Source: Pseudomonas sp. Os17 (GTDB lineage Bacteria; Pseudomonadota; Gammaproteobacteria; Pseudomonadales; Pseudomonadaceae). From it: 64,000 nt of DNA. How positions within the stretch are numbered: position 1 is the stretch's first letter; each line of letters starts with the position of its first letter. This document shows positions 35,284 through 43,685 of this stretch, one piece after another. The stretch lies in assembly GCF_001547895.1 (NCBI RefSeq), contig NZ_AP014627.1:4095501-4159500 (forward strand), given 5' to 3'. The notes below the pieces were generated by a model, which worked only from the letters and a program-made list of their open reading frames with translations, had not been told where the DNA came from and did not search any database. Position numbers and translations under genes: made by a program.

Positions 35284-35637
35284 CTAGTGTTTGAGTGCTT
35301 GCCTTACATAATCGGCAAGTTGCTTGTCTTGAACATCCGCTAGTGTCAGCAGCTTTATATGTCGACGAAACTTTCCCGAGCCTTCCAGAACCCCATGCGG
35401 GTCGTCGAACAGATAGCCCTGGCCAAACTCCACCGACACGTGTCCGGTATAGGCATAGACCCCGCAGAAAGGCGCGACACGGGAAAACAGGATCCCCCCG
35501 TACTTCACCGATTCGGCGACCGTGCCGCAGCACTCCTCCACCACCTGGCGTACCCGTTGCACCACCTGCAGCAGGTGGCCGTGGGTACTGCCGATGTCCT
35601 CGAGCAAGGCCAGGACGGCATCCTCGGTTTTACGCAT
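35284..35637 (-). CDS. DUF1801 family protein
   Basis: 117-residue small protein of the DUF1801/YdhG-like group: ESVKYGGILFSRVAPFCGVYAYTGHVSVEFGQGYLFDD, then a C-terminal IKLLTLADVQDKQLADYVRQAL. The fold is often found in stress-related proteins with no known enzyme activity. GGGAG precedes the ATG at 35637. Located 42 nt downstream of the VOC gene, so likely co-transcribed; a role in resistance or binding is possible but unproven. Confidence 0.75.
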   Translation of the reverse strand: MRKTEDAVLALLEDIGSTHGHLLQVVQRVRQVVEECCGTVAESVKYGGILFSRVAPFCGVYAYTGHVSVEFGQGYLFDDPHGVLEGSGKFRRHIKLLTLADVQDKQLADYVRQALKH

Positions 35638-35679
35638 GCTTGGGCACTCCCTGCCGGTGTCTTGGGTCGGGCCGACCAA

Positions 35680-36072
35680 TCACTGGCCCACCGGGGTGCA
35701 CAGTTCCACCAGGGTCCCGGCCGGGCAGCGGACATAGGAAACCACCTGCCCCCAGGGCTTTTTCTGCACCGCCGCGTGTTCCGTGGCGCCGGCGGCCAGG
35801 GCCTTGGCATGGGCCTTGGGCACGTCGTCGGTGACCAGGGCGATCTCGATACCCAGGGGTTGCTGCTGGGGGCTGCAGAACTGGTAGCCGCCTTCGCAGT
35901 TGGAATGGGCCAGTTCGCGACTGGCGAATGCCAGGGTGGTGGCGCCACTGTCGAGCTCACCGTAATCACCGGATTCGTCGAGAAAGCGCCGGGAGAAGCC
36001 GAAAGCGTCTTCGAAGAAACGGATCGAGGCTTCGACATCGGGGACATAAACAATCGTGTATCCAAACTTCAC
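35680..36072 (-). CDS. VOC family (glyoxalase/bleomycin-resistance) protein
   Basis: 130 residues in two beta-alpha-beta-beta-beta repeats: YTIVYVPDVEASIRFFEDAFGFSRRF at the start and VSYVRCPAGTLVELCTPV at the end. Starts at GTG 36072 with AAGGAG upstream. The mitomycin-binding resistance protein Mrd belongs to this superfamily, so a drug-sequestering role is a reasonable inference in this cluster. Alternatives are a metal-dependent isomerase or dioxygenase. Confidence 0.82.
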   Translation of the reverse strand: MKFGYTIVYVPDVEASIRFFEDAFGFSRRFLDESGDYGELDSGATTLAFASRELAHSNCEGGYQFCSPQQQPLGIEIALVTDDVPKAHAKALAAGATEHAAVQKKPWGQVVSYVRCPAGTLVELCTPVGQ

Positions 36073-36104
36073 AGTGTCACTCCTTAATTGCTCTGTTTAT
36101 GCGA

Positions 36105-36131
36105 CTCGTGGTGCCGAAGGGCACCCGCGAG
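36105..36131 (-). terminator. Hairpin between NRPS and VOC genes
   Basis: Stem GGTGCC / GGCACC with a 4-nt loop, extended by CTCG / CGAG, in the 124-bp gap after the NRPS stop. No T-tract; possible partial terminator or processing site. Confidence 0.35.
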
Positions 36132-36196
36132 CCGGTGTGGATTTTCCCGGTAAGGCTGCACTTGCGCCAGCACTGAATGCCCCTGCCGCCCGGGTT

Positions 36197-39100
36197 TCAT
36201 CGGGCCGCCGCCTGCATCAGGCACTGCACCACCTGTTCCAGGGCGGCCCCGGACAGCAGGCTGTAGTGATCCGCGGTCAGGGTCAGGCAACGCTCGCCCA
36301 CGGCTTGCTCGGCCAGGGGCCGCAGGCCGCTGGAGCGGTGTTCGACACTGGCCCGCAGGTGCCAGCTCGGGCAGTTCACCGGCCGGTAGCGATAGTCCAG
36401 CAGGGCCGCGTAGTGCCGACAGAACAGGGCAAAGCGTTCCTGGGAGGCGCTTTCGGCAATGGCCGGCAGCGCCTGGCCCTGGGCCTGGATCTGTGCGGAC
36501 TGCTCCAGGTCGCGCTGGAACAGTTGCTGCAACAGGCTGGGCGGCAACTCCGGAGCCGGTTCCAGCGGCGCGCCCGCGTCGAGGGTCACCAGGGCCGGCC
36601 GCACCTGCCCGTCGGCACTCAGCAGACGGGCCATTTCCACCGCCAGCACGCCGCCGAACGACCAGCCGGCCACCACCACCGGGCGCCCGGCCAGCAGGCG
36701 CTCCTGCAACTGCCCGAGGTATTCCCGGGCCTGGGCCTGGAGGTTGTCGAAGCGCTGGCCGGCGTCGGCGCACAGGCCGATCACCTCGAAGCTCTCGCGC
36801 ATGAGGCGAATCAGTGGCCAGTAGCACGACAGCGCGCCGCCCACCGGGTGCACCAGCACCAGCAGCGGCCGGTGGTCATCGGCGCTGGCGCAGAAGTCCA
36901 CCCGATTGCGCGGCCGCGACCCGCATCCCTGCAGGTAGCCGAGCAAGGCATTGACCGAGGGATAGGCGTAGATGTCCGCCAGACTCAGGTCCAGCCCCAG
37001 CTCGCTGTTCAGCGCCAGCAGGATGTGCACCGCGTGCAGTGACGAAGCCCCCTGGTCGAACCAAGACGCGTCGGGCTCGCGCAACGCCGGCAGGACCCGC
37101 TGCACGCAGCCCAGCAGCAGGTCCCGGCGTGCCGAGAACTGCGCATTCGCGGCCGGTGCCTGTGGCCCGCAGAGCCCCGGCAGCAAGGCCAGCAGCGCCC
37201 CGCGGTCGACTTTGCCATTGGCCGTCAGCGGCAGTTGCGCCAGGGCGAACAGGCGCACCGGCACCATGTAGGGGTTGAGGTACTGGGCGGCGAAGTCCAG
37301 CACCGACTCGCCACTGGGCAGCGGCTCCCGGGCCACGAAGAAGCCGTACAGGGTGCCGCTGCCGTCGACGCAGGTGGCCGCCTGTTGCACCCCGGGGGCC
37401 CGGGCCAGCACCGCCTCGATTTCCGCCAGCTCCACGCGCATGCCATTGAGCTTGACTTGCAGGTCCTGGCGGCCGAGGAACTCGATCTCCCCGTCCATGC
37501 GCAGGCGGCCCATGTCGCCGGTGCGGTAGACCCGCTGCTGCAACCCGGGCTCGATGAAGAACGCCTGATCGGTACGCTGGCGATCGTGAATGTAGCCGGC
37601 GGCCAGGCCTTCGCCGGCGATGTACAGCATGCCCTTGACCGAGGGCGGACAACGGCGGCCCAGGTCGTCGAGTATGTAGAAACGCTGATTGCTCAAGGGC
37701 CGTCCGTAGGGAATGCTCGGCCATTGCCGGTCCACCTCCTGCACCTCGAAGCAATTGGACCAGATGGCCGCTTCGGTGGCCCCGCCCAGGGCCGCGAAGC
37801 GCGAGCCCGGGGCCAGTTCCCGCAAACGCTCGGGCAGGCCCAGGGCGATCCAGTCGCCGCTGGCCATCCACAGCCGTACGCTGGCGAGGGCGTCCGGCCG
37901 GTCCACGGCCCGGGCGTAGCCCAGGGCCATTTCCATGATCGCCGGGACCGAGTTCCAGACACTTGCCCGGTGGCGCTGCGCCGCATCGAGCCAGGCTTGC
38001 GGATCAGCGCTGCGCTGGGCATTGGCCGCGAGGATCAGCGCGCAGCCGCACAGGGCCGGCATGAACAGGTCGAACACAGACAGATCGAAGCTGAACTCAC
38101 TGACCCCGAGCAAGCGGTCCCCGGGCTCGATGGCAAAGCGTTCGCGGCAGTCCTGCAAGGTGTTGAGCGCCGCGCGATGGCTGATCGCCACGCCCTTGGG
38201 CGTACCGGTGGTGCCCGAGGTGAACATGATATAGGCCAGGGCCGTGTCCACCGCCGGGTAGGCCGGCCTGATCGCCGGGCCCCGGGCCTCGGACGACTGC
38301 AGCCAGTGCCGGTAGTTGAGCGACCAGTTCACCGGCGAAGCGATGATCGCCGCGATGTCGCCGTCGTCGTCGCCCAGGACCGTGGTGGCCGCGGCCTGAT
38401 TGATGATCGAATGCACCCGGCGCGGCGGCGAAGCCTTGCTCACCGGAACATAGGTGGCACCGGCCATCAGCACTGCATAGATCGCCACCACGTTGCCCAC
38501 GTCACGACTGCCGCGCACCACCACATGGTCGCTGGGCCCTACCCCGTTCTCGTTCAGGTGGCTGGCCAGGCGACTGGCCAGACACAGCAACTGGGCAAAG
38601 CTCAGGCTGGCATCGTCGCTCAACACCGCCGGGGCGTCCGGGCGCTGCGCCGCCTGATGCAGCAGCCCCTGATACAGCGCCTGCCCGGACAGGGGCCGCT
38701 GCAGGTGGTTGAAACGATCGACCTGTTCCAGCAAGGCCTGCGGCAACGGCAGCTCGCTCAAGTCCCAGCTCTGCGGCTGCAGGGCCAGGCGCTCCAGGGC
38801 GCCATGAAAATGCTCGAAGGCCTGGGCAATCAGCCCTGTTTCGAACAGCCCCTCGCGCTCGTCCCAGGACAGGCACAGGCCGTCGGCGCTGGCGAAGGCC
38901 TGGGCGTCGATCCAGATCTGCGGCGTCATCATCGCGTGGTCGGTCTGCTGCAGGGGCGCGGCCGGCAGGTCCATCTCCAGCAACGAGGAAAACACATAGG
39001 GCATCGGCGGCTCGGCGCTGCTGGCCCGCTGGTCGTGCTCGCGGATCCACTGGCGAACCACCGACACGCCGTCGTAGGCGCCATGCTGCAGCGCCGCGTA

Positions 39101-40198
39101 CAGATCCTGCTGGACCTGCCGGGCACAGGCGGCGAACGCCAGCGGCTGGGGCGGCAGATCCAGCAACAGGGTGTCGGCCTGGTTGCCGATGGTCGAGGCC
39201 AGCGCCGGTTCGAGCTGCGCCCGGGTGTTGTACATGACGCTGCAGGTCACCGAGGCCTTGCCCGACCAGCGTGCCAGGGTCTGCAGGAACAGGGTCAGCA
39301 AGGTCGCGTTGAGCGACACCTGATGGCGTCTTGCCGCGGCCTCCAGGGCCTGCTGCAGCGCCGGGGCCAGGACCCGCCGGTGCTCGATGAAACGCGGCGC
39401 CGCCGAAGCTCCGGGGCTGCGCCGGGCCAGGGGCAGATCGGGGCCGGCGGCCAGCTGGGGAATCTTGCGCTGCCAGTAGTGGCGGGCCTTGAACCGCGCC
39501 AGGCGGCGGCTGCGGCTCAGGGCCGCGAGCGTCCCCGGGGCATAGCCGGGGAGCGCGCCGTCGGCCTCCTGCGTCACCAGCGCCAGCAGATCGTTGATGA
39601 AGATCTGCACCGCCGACGCATCGAACAGCGCCAGTCGGTAGACCACGTGCAGGCAGCGCTCCTGGTGGTCCTCCACCAGCACCAGGCGCAGCAGCGGCTG
39701 TTCCGCGGCCAGAGGCGCAATGGGCATGGAGCTGTCCGCCAGGGAGGCGCAACGCCGCGCCCGCTCGCCGGCCACGGCGAGCTGCTGCTCGACGCCGGGC
39801 AACCCGGTGGCCAGGGGCTTGAAGCGCGGTGAATGGGCGTCCAGGGTGTAGCCCAGGACCGGGTGCCGGACCAGCATCCGCGCCAGGGCGCTCTGCAGCT
39901 GTGCCGCCGTCGGTACGGCACCGGCATACACCAGGTGCAGGTAGGCGGCGCTGCCCTGACTGAAGGCCGAGTGCTCCCCCAGCCAGTAGGCCTGGCGCAG
40001 GCCGGCCAAGGGTGCCGCCAGCGGGTCGGGCGGCGCCAGGTAATCCAGCAGACGGTGCTTTTCGTGGCCCACGCTGTGGCGGATGTCCTCGGGCAGCCCA
40101 GCCTCGTCGCAGCGATAGCGCAGGCGCCCGGCCTCTTCGTAGAGATGGACGCCACGCTGCTCCCAATGCTCGATCAGTGTCGCCACCGCCTGACTCAT
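36197..40198 (-). CDS. NRPS: docking-Cy-A(Cys)-PCP-TE
   Basis: 1333-residue single-module synthetase. Order: TubC-type docking domain (1-52), heterocyclization-family domain (55-490; LRQAYWLGEH, RHPVLGY, YWQRKIPQLAAGPDLPL, MPYVFSS), adenylation (510-1000; FTSGTTGTPKG, YRTGDMGR), PCP (1020-1085; QGASSLHAV) and thioesterase (1100-1333; GWSFGG, DHYSLL). Specificity residues read D-L-F-N-M-S-L-I-W, close to the cysteine code D-L-Y-N-L-S-L-I-W. The Cy catalytic motif DxxxxDxxS reads RLALFDASA, losing the first Asp and the Ser, so ring formation may be lost. It overlaps the free PCP gene (ATGA). Confidence 0.88.
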   Translation of the reverse strand: MSQAVATLIEHWEQRGVHLYEEAGRLRYRCDEAGLPEDIRHSVGHEKHRLLDYLAPPDPLAAPLAGLRQAYWLGEHSAFSQGSAAYLHLVYAGAVPTAAQLQSALARMLVRHPVLGYTLDAHSPRFKPLATGLPGVEQQLAVAGERARRCASLADSSMPIAPLAAEQPLLRLVLVEDHQERCLHVVYRLALFDASAVQIFINDLLALVTQEADGALPGYAPGTLAALSRSRRLARFKARHYWQRKIPQLAAGPDLPLARRSPGASAAPRFIEHRRVLAPALQQALEAAARRHQVSLNATLLTLFLQTLARWSGKASVTCSVMYNTRAQLEPALASTIGNQADTLLLDLPPQPLAFAACARQVQQDLYAALQHGAYDGVSVVRQWIREHDQRASSAEPPMPYVFSSLLEMDLPAAPLQQTDHAMMTPQIWIDAQAFASADGLCLSWDEREGLFETGLIAQAFEHFHGALERLALQPQSWDLSELPLPQALLEQVDRFNHLQRPLSGQALYQGLLHQAAQRPDAPAVLSDDASLSFAQLLCLASRLASHLNENGVGPSDHVVVRGSRDVGNVVAIYAVLMAGATYVPVSKASPPRRVHSIINQAAATTVLGDDDGDIAAIIASPVNWSLNYRHWLQSSEARGPAIRPAYPAVDTALAYIMFTSGTTGTPKGVAISHRAALNTLQDCRERFAIEPGDRLLGVSEFSFDLSVFDLFMPALCGCALILAANAQRSADPQAWLDAAQRHRASVWNSVPAIMEMALGYARAVDRPDALASVRLWMASGDWIALGLPERLRELAPGSRFAALGGATEAAIWSNCFEVQEVDRQWPSIPYGRPLSNQRFYILDDLGRRCPPSVKGMLYIAGEGLAAGYIHDRQRTDQAFFIEPGLQQRVYRTGDMGRLRMDGEIEFLGRQDLQVKLNGMRVELAEIEAVLARAPGVQQAATCVDGSGTLYGFFVAREPLPSGESVLDFAAQYLNPYMVPVRLFALAQLPLTANGKVDRGALLALLPGLCGPQAPAANAQFSARRDLLLGCVQRVLPALREPDASWFDQGASSLHAVHILLALNSELGLDLSLADIYAYPSVNALLGYLQGCGSRPRNRVDFCASADDHRPLLVLVHPVGGALSCYWPLIRLMRESFEVIGLCADAGQRFDNLQAQAREYLGQLQERLLAGRPVVVAGWSFGGVLAVEMARLLSADGQVRPALVTLDAGAPLEPAPELPPSLLQQLFQRDLEQSAQIQAQGQALPAIAESASQERFALFCRHYAALLDYRYRPVNCPSWHLRASVEHRSSGLRPLAEQAVGERCLTLTADHYSLLSGAALEQVVQCLMQAAAR

Positions 40199-40509
40199 AG
40201 TTCGCCCTCCAGCATCGGCGCTTGCGGCTCGCTGTCCGCCGAGCGCAGCAGCGCGGTGACGAACTCGCCGAGGCTGGCGGTGCCGACAATCAGGGTCAGG
40301 TCAATACCGTCTTGGCCCCACAGCTGCGGGTGGCGTTGTTCCAGCAGCGCACACAGTTGCAGGGCCTGCAGCGAGCTACCACCGCAGGCAAAGAAATTGG
40401 CCGCACCGCTCAACTGATGCGGCGCCAGTTTCAGCAACTGGGCACAAAGCCCCAGCACGTCGTCCAGCAGTCGGGCCTGCAACGGCCCCGTCGAGGATGC
40501 ACTAGTCAT
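40195..40509 (-). CDS. Stand-alone peptidyl carrier protein
   Basis: 104 residues. Carrier fold with the phosphopantetheine site FACGGSSLQALQL (Ser46), followed by helices and a C-terminal tail. It lies directly upstream of the NRPS and overlaps it by 4 nt and the dehydroquinase gene by 8 nt. It probably carries an acyl or aminoacyl group condensed with cysteine by the Cy-family domain, distinct from the ACP at 45127. Confidence 0.82.
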   Translation of the reverse strand: MTSASSTGPLQARLLDDVLGLCAQLLKLAPHQLSGAANFFACGGSSLQALQLCALLEQRHPQLWGQDGIDLTLIVGTASLGEFVTALLRSADSEPQAPMLEGEL

Positions 40510-40936
40510 GGACGGCTCCCAGCAGCGCCCGGGCCGCCAGTACATAGGCGTCGCTGCCCAGGCCGGCGATGAAGCCGTGGCACAGGGGCGCCAGCACGGA
40601 GCTGTGGCGAAAGGCTTCGCGGGCGAACAGGTTGGATATGTGCACTTCCATCCAGCGGCCCGGGTAATCCTGCAGCGCATCGCGCAGGGCCCAGCCGGAC
40701 ATCATCAGGGCCCCCGGGTTGATGATCAGGGCTTCGGCCTGGTGCTGGCTTTCGATGAAGTCGATCAGCTCGCCTTCGTGATTGCTCTGCCGGGCCAGCA
40801 CCGTCCAGCCGCGGGCGGCGGCCACCGCGCTGACCTCGCGGGTGATATCGGCCAGGCTCTTGGCGCCGTAGACCTGCGGCTCACGCTGTCCCAGGCGGCC
40901 CAGGTTGGGGCCATTAAGCAGGAGTAACGTCGGCAT
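40502..40936 (-). CDS. Type II (amino)dehydroquinate dehydratase, RifJ-like
   Basis: 144-residue type II dehydroquinase: LLLLNGPNLGRLGQREPQVYG with the catalytic Arg and Tyr, ARQSNHEGELIDFI, INPGALMMSGWALRDAL and VHISNLFAREAFRHSSV. The enzyme dehydrates 3-dehydroquinate; in AHBA clusters the RifJ-type member acts on aminodehydroquinate. Clustering with AHBA-type genes and overlap with the HAD phosphatase gene argue for the amino pathway. A housekeeping aroQ would not usually sit here. Confidence 0.9.
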   Translation of the reverse strand: MPTLLLLNGPNLGRLGQREPQVYGAKSLADITREVSAVAAARGWTVLARQSNHEGELIDFIESQHQAEALIINPGALMMSGWALRDALQDYPGRWMEVHISNLFAREAFRHSSVLAPLCHGFIAGLGSDAYVLAARALLGAVHD

Positions 40937-41585
40937 GGCAGGCCACCTCCAGCAAGGCCAGAATCTGGCGTGGATCAGTCAATTGATAGGTGCAGGGGTA
41001 GCGCCGGATGTCCTCGGCGGGATGGTCCCAGAGCGCCAGCGCGGTCTGCATGCCCGCCGCCTCGCCGCATTGCAGGTCGGCCAGGGCGTCGCCGATGAAC
41101 AGGCAGCCGGCAGCCGGCACCTGCAAGTGCTCGACGATGATCCGGGCCATGTCCGGCGCCGGCTTGGGGTTGGCCACATCGTCGCTGCCGACTATCCGCG
41201 CGAAGTACTCCAGCAGGCCCAGGTGATCGAGAATCGCCACCGTGCGCGAGTGATCCTTGCCGGTGGCAATGGCCATGGGAATGCCCCGGGCCCGCAGCCC
41301 CGCCAGCAGCGGACGAACGCCATCGAACACGCGGATCTGCTGCATGCGCGCATTGCTTTCACGCATGAACACCGGATGCATCTGGGGCGGCAGCCCCATG
41401 ATCTTCATGATCTGCACGAAGCTGCGACCCAGGTGCTTGCAGTATTCGCTGAAGGGTGGCGGCTCGACATCCGCCCCCAGCACCTGGGCATGGGCCGCGT
41501 GATAGGCCTCGCGGATCACCTGCTTGCTGTCGATGAGTGTGCCGTCGAGGTCAAAAATGACCGCCTTGATCGCAGATTCAGACAT
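40914..41585 (-). CDS. HAD-family phosphatase, RifM-like
   Basis: 223-residue HAD hydrolase: VIFDLDGTLIDSKQ (nucleophile Asp), IPMAIATGKDHSRT (motif II), NPKPAPDM (motif III Lys) and FIGDALADLQ (motif IV). The cap region has EYCKHLGRSFVQIMKIMGLP, which resembles the RifM subgroup of AHBA clusters as I recall it. RifM-type phosphatases act in the kanosamine branch of the aminoshikimate pathway. Overlaps the dehydroquinase by 23 nt and the sulfotransferase by 8 nt. Confidence 0.82.
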   Translation of the reverse strand: MSESAIKAVIFDLDGTLIDSKQVIREAYHAAHAQVLGADVEPPPFSEYCKHLGRSFVQIMKIMGLPPQMHPVFMRESNARMQQIRVFDGVRPLLAGLRARGIPMAIATGKDHSRTVAILDHLGLLEYFARIVGSDDVANPKPAPDMARIIVEHLQVPAAGCLFIGDALADLQCGEAAGMQTALALWDHPAEDIRRYPCTYQLTDPRQILALLEVACHADVTPA

Positions 41586-42222
41586 GAGCCGCAGCCTCCA
41601 TCGCCGCTTGATGATCCAGGCCACGGTCCACCGTGGCCACCATGGGGGCCAGCGCCAGGGACTGCGGCGCCAGGAAGGCCGCGACCCGGGCGAACTCGCC
41701 GTGCGGGTCCTGCAGCATCCGTTGATAGTCCAGCTCCAGCAGTTGCATGTTGGGCCGCTGACGGACCCAGGCCAGGGCCTGCGCCACGTGCTCGCGATAC
41801 AACCGGGCCAGGTCCTGCGCCTCGCGCGCACCCCAGGCCTGACCGCTGTGGTGCTCGGCCATGTCCCGCTGCGAGCGGATCACCGCGTCGATCTCACGGT
41901 GCATGAACAGCACCCGATAGCCATGGGTCGCCGGCAGGTGCTGGAGAAAGCGCGACACCAGCTTGACCGCCCGCCCGCGGGCCTGATCCATCCAGCCCAG
42001 ATAGCCGTCCCGGGACTTGACCGCCTCCCACTCGAAGTAGCCATGGGGATTGCGCGCGTCGCCCTGGCGCAGGTGGTCGGTCAGCGGCGCCAGGCCACCG
42101 CAGGCCAGAGCGCGCATCATCATCGAGGTGCCGGAACGCGGCAGCCCCGACACCACGGTCACCCAGCCGCCATCGGCAGCGACACAGTCCGGCACGTTCA
42201 TGCACTCATATTGCTTAAGCAT
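41578..42222 (-). CDS. Sulfotransferase family protein
   Basis: 214 residues. The 5'-phosphosulfate loop VVSGLPRSGTSMMMRAL near residue 24 and the 3'-phosphate region YRVLFMHREIDAVIRSQRDM near 102 are those of PAPS-dependent sulfotransferases. It would transfer sulfate from PAPS, provided by the CysC at 33162, to a hydroxyl or amine of the product or of a carrier-bound precursor. Overlaps the HAD phosphatase gene. Short for the family, but the two cofactor motifs are intact. Confidence 0.78.
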   Translation of the reverse strand: MLKQYECMNVPDCVAADGGWVTVVSGLPRSGTSMMMRALACGGLAPLTDHLRQGDARNPHGYFEWEAVKSRDGYLGWMDQARGRAVKLVSRFLQHLPATHGYRVLFMHREIDAVIRSQRDMAEHHSGQAWGAREAQDLARLYREHVAQALAWVRQRPNMQLLELDYQRMLQDPHGEFARVAAFLAPQSLALAPMVATVDRGLDHQAAMEAAAHV

Positions 42223-42231
42223 CCCTGCTCC

Positions 42232-42636
42232 TTAGTCGTTCTGTTGCGCACCCAAGTCCCGAGGCTCGCGCTGCACCAGCCCCAGCCGGTGGCCGAAGGG
42301 GTCCTCGATCACCGCTTTGTAACTGCCCCAGAGGGTCGCCACCGGCGGCTGGATGATCCGCACCGCCGCCGGCAGCCGGGCGATCAGCGCATCCAGCCCG
42401 GGCACCAGCAGGTCATGCATCACCGCCGCCGATGGCCAGGGGCGCTGCGGGTCCTCGATCAGGCCGAAGCCGGCGCCGCCCTGCTCGTCCACGTCCAGGC
42501 TGATCCAGCGGGTCGGGGCAAAGCGCCGACTGACGCGCAACCCCAGGACCTCCACGTAGAAGTCCTCGGCGGCGGCCAGGTCGGGTACCGCCAGGGTGAC
42601 GAAGCACAGGGTCGAGCCACTCAACAGGGCAGGCAT
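42232..42636 (-). CDS. VOC family protein, second copy
   Basis: 134-residue glyoxalase/bleomycin-resistance-fold protein: LCFVTLAVPDLAAAEDFYVEVLGLRV, later YKAVIEDPFGHRLGLVQ. GGAGG lies upstream of the ATG at 42636, which overlaps the OsmC-like stop by 16 nt. Like the VOC at 35680 it could bind and sequester the product (Mrd-type resistance) or catalyse an isomerisation. The two copies are only weakly alike. Confidence 0.8.
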   Translation of the reverse strand: MPALLSGSTLCFVTLAVPDLAAAEDFYVEVLGLRVSRRFAPTRWISLDVDEQGGAGFGLIEDPQRPWPSAAVMHDLLVPGLDALIARLPAAVRIIQPPVATLWGSYKAVIEDPFGHRLGLVQREPRDLGAQQND

Positions 42637-43685
42637 TGGCGCGCCTCCTCGGGCTGCGGCCGGGCGCCGACCTGGAACTCGAAGGCAACCCGGTGCCGGA
42701 TCAGCGCGCAGACCACCGAGGCCTCGATGCTCGCCGCCAGCTGTGCCTGCAGCCGGGACCGTTGCGCCGCCGGCCAACCCTCGACCTGCAGGTCAAGCTC
42801 GATGTCCTGCAGGTGCACCGGGGTCGGTGCCACCTCGCACATGCCGCGGATGTCCACCATGGCGCGGATGTCCAGGCGCACCGCGCCGGGCAATTGCTGG
42901 CGGCGGCTGAGTTGGGCAAGCACATCGGCGGCGATGGCCATCAGCAGGTACTCCTGGGGGTTGGGGCCCCAGTCGATACCTGCCAGTTGCTTGGGCTGGT
43001 CGATGGGAAAACTGCGCCGATCCTCGGGCGCCTGCCCGGCAAAGTCGGCGCGCAACTGGGTGCCGTAGAGCCACTGGCAATCCAGGCTCAGGGCCTGCCC
43101 CGGTGCCTCAGCGGCGCACGCGGGGGCGCTGTCCAGTGGCGCAAAGTGCTGCCAGGCCCCCGGGCGCCCGGCGTCCACCAGCCGCGCCGCCAGCCCCAGG
43201 GGCTGGACGAAGGTCTGATGGTTGGGGCTATGGGTCTTCACCGCCTCGATCACCTCCAGGGCCTCGCTGAGCTTCTTGTCGGTTCCCGAGCGGATCTCGT
43301 AGCGCACCTGGGGCGCAGCGGCGCCGGCCTCCTGCAGGTGCGCGCGGGTGGTCATGGACAAGTGATCCACGGTGGTCCGGCGCGCGGAAAACCCTGAAAC
43401 CGCCGACACCAGGAAGCACCCGGACAACGCCGCCAGGGCCAGTTCCTGGGGCCACGCCGGGTCCAGCAGGCCCTGGCACTGCAACGCCGGGCTCGGGCGG
43501 ATCGGCACCTCGAAATGCCGCGGCGCGCGCAGCAGGCCGATGGTCGCCGGGGCGACCCCGGCGAGCATGCCGGCGGCAGGCGAATACTGGGCGTAGGCCC
43601 CATAGCGGAAGATCGCCTGGGCCGGCTCTTGCTGGATCTCGTGGACGATCTCGCTGAAACCCGAGATGTTCATACCGTTTCTCAT
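42621..43685 (-). CDS. OsmC-like protein, apparent tandem domain
   Basis: 354 residues. First half: LALAALSGCFLVSAVSGFSARRTTVDHLSMTTRAHL with one OsmC-type cysteine; the second cysteine position appears as SPNHQTF. Second half repeats the fold (PQEYLLMAIAADVL ... ASIEASVVCALIRHRVAFEFQV) without clear paired cysteines. OsmC/Ohr proteins are thiol peroxidases; here the two-cysteine site looks degenerate, so another thiol-related or binding role is likely. GGAGG precedes the ATG at 43685, which overlaps the PLP enzyme stop. Confidence 0.68.
   Translation of the reverse strand: MRNGMNISGFSEIVHEIQQEPAQAIFRYGAYAQYSPAAGMLAGVAPATIGLLRAPRHFEVPIRPSPALQCQGLLDPAWPQELALAALSGCFLVSAVSGFSARRTTVDHLSMTTRAHLQEAGAAAPQVRYEIRSGTDKKLSEALEVIEAVKTHSPNHQTFVQPLGLAARLVDAGRPGAWQHFAPLDSAPACAAEAPGQALSLDCQWLYGTQLRADFAGQAPEDRRSFPIDQPKQLAGIDWGPNPQEYLLMAIAADVLAQLSRRQQLPGAVRLDIRAMVDIRGMCEVAPTPVHLQDIELDLQVEGWPAAQRSRLQAQLAASIEASVVCALIRHRVAFEFQVGARPQPEEARQCLPC

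Noticed and set aside
37235..39832. 865-codon plus-strand frame opposite the NRPS
   Set aside because: Composition is that of a shadow frame, and the minus strand carries continuous NRPS domains.
36197..40198. Siderophore (pyochelin-like) cluster
   Set aside because: A Cys-type Cy module is present, but there is no salicylate gene, TonB receptor or second Cy module, and the AHBA and radical SAM genes point elsewhere.
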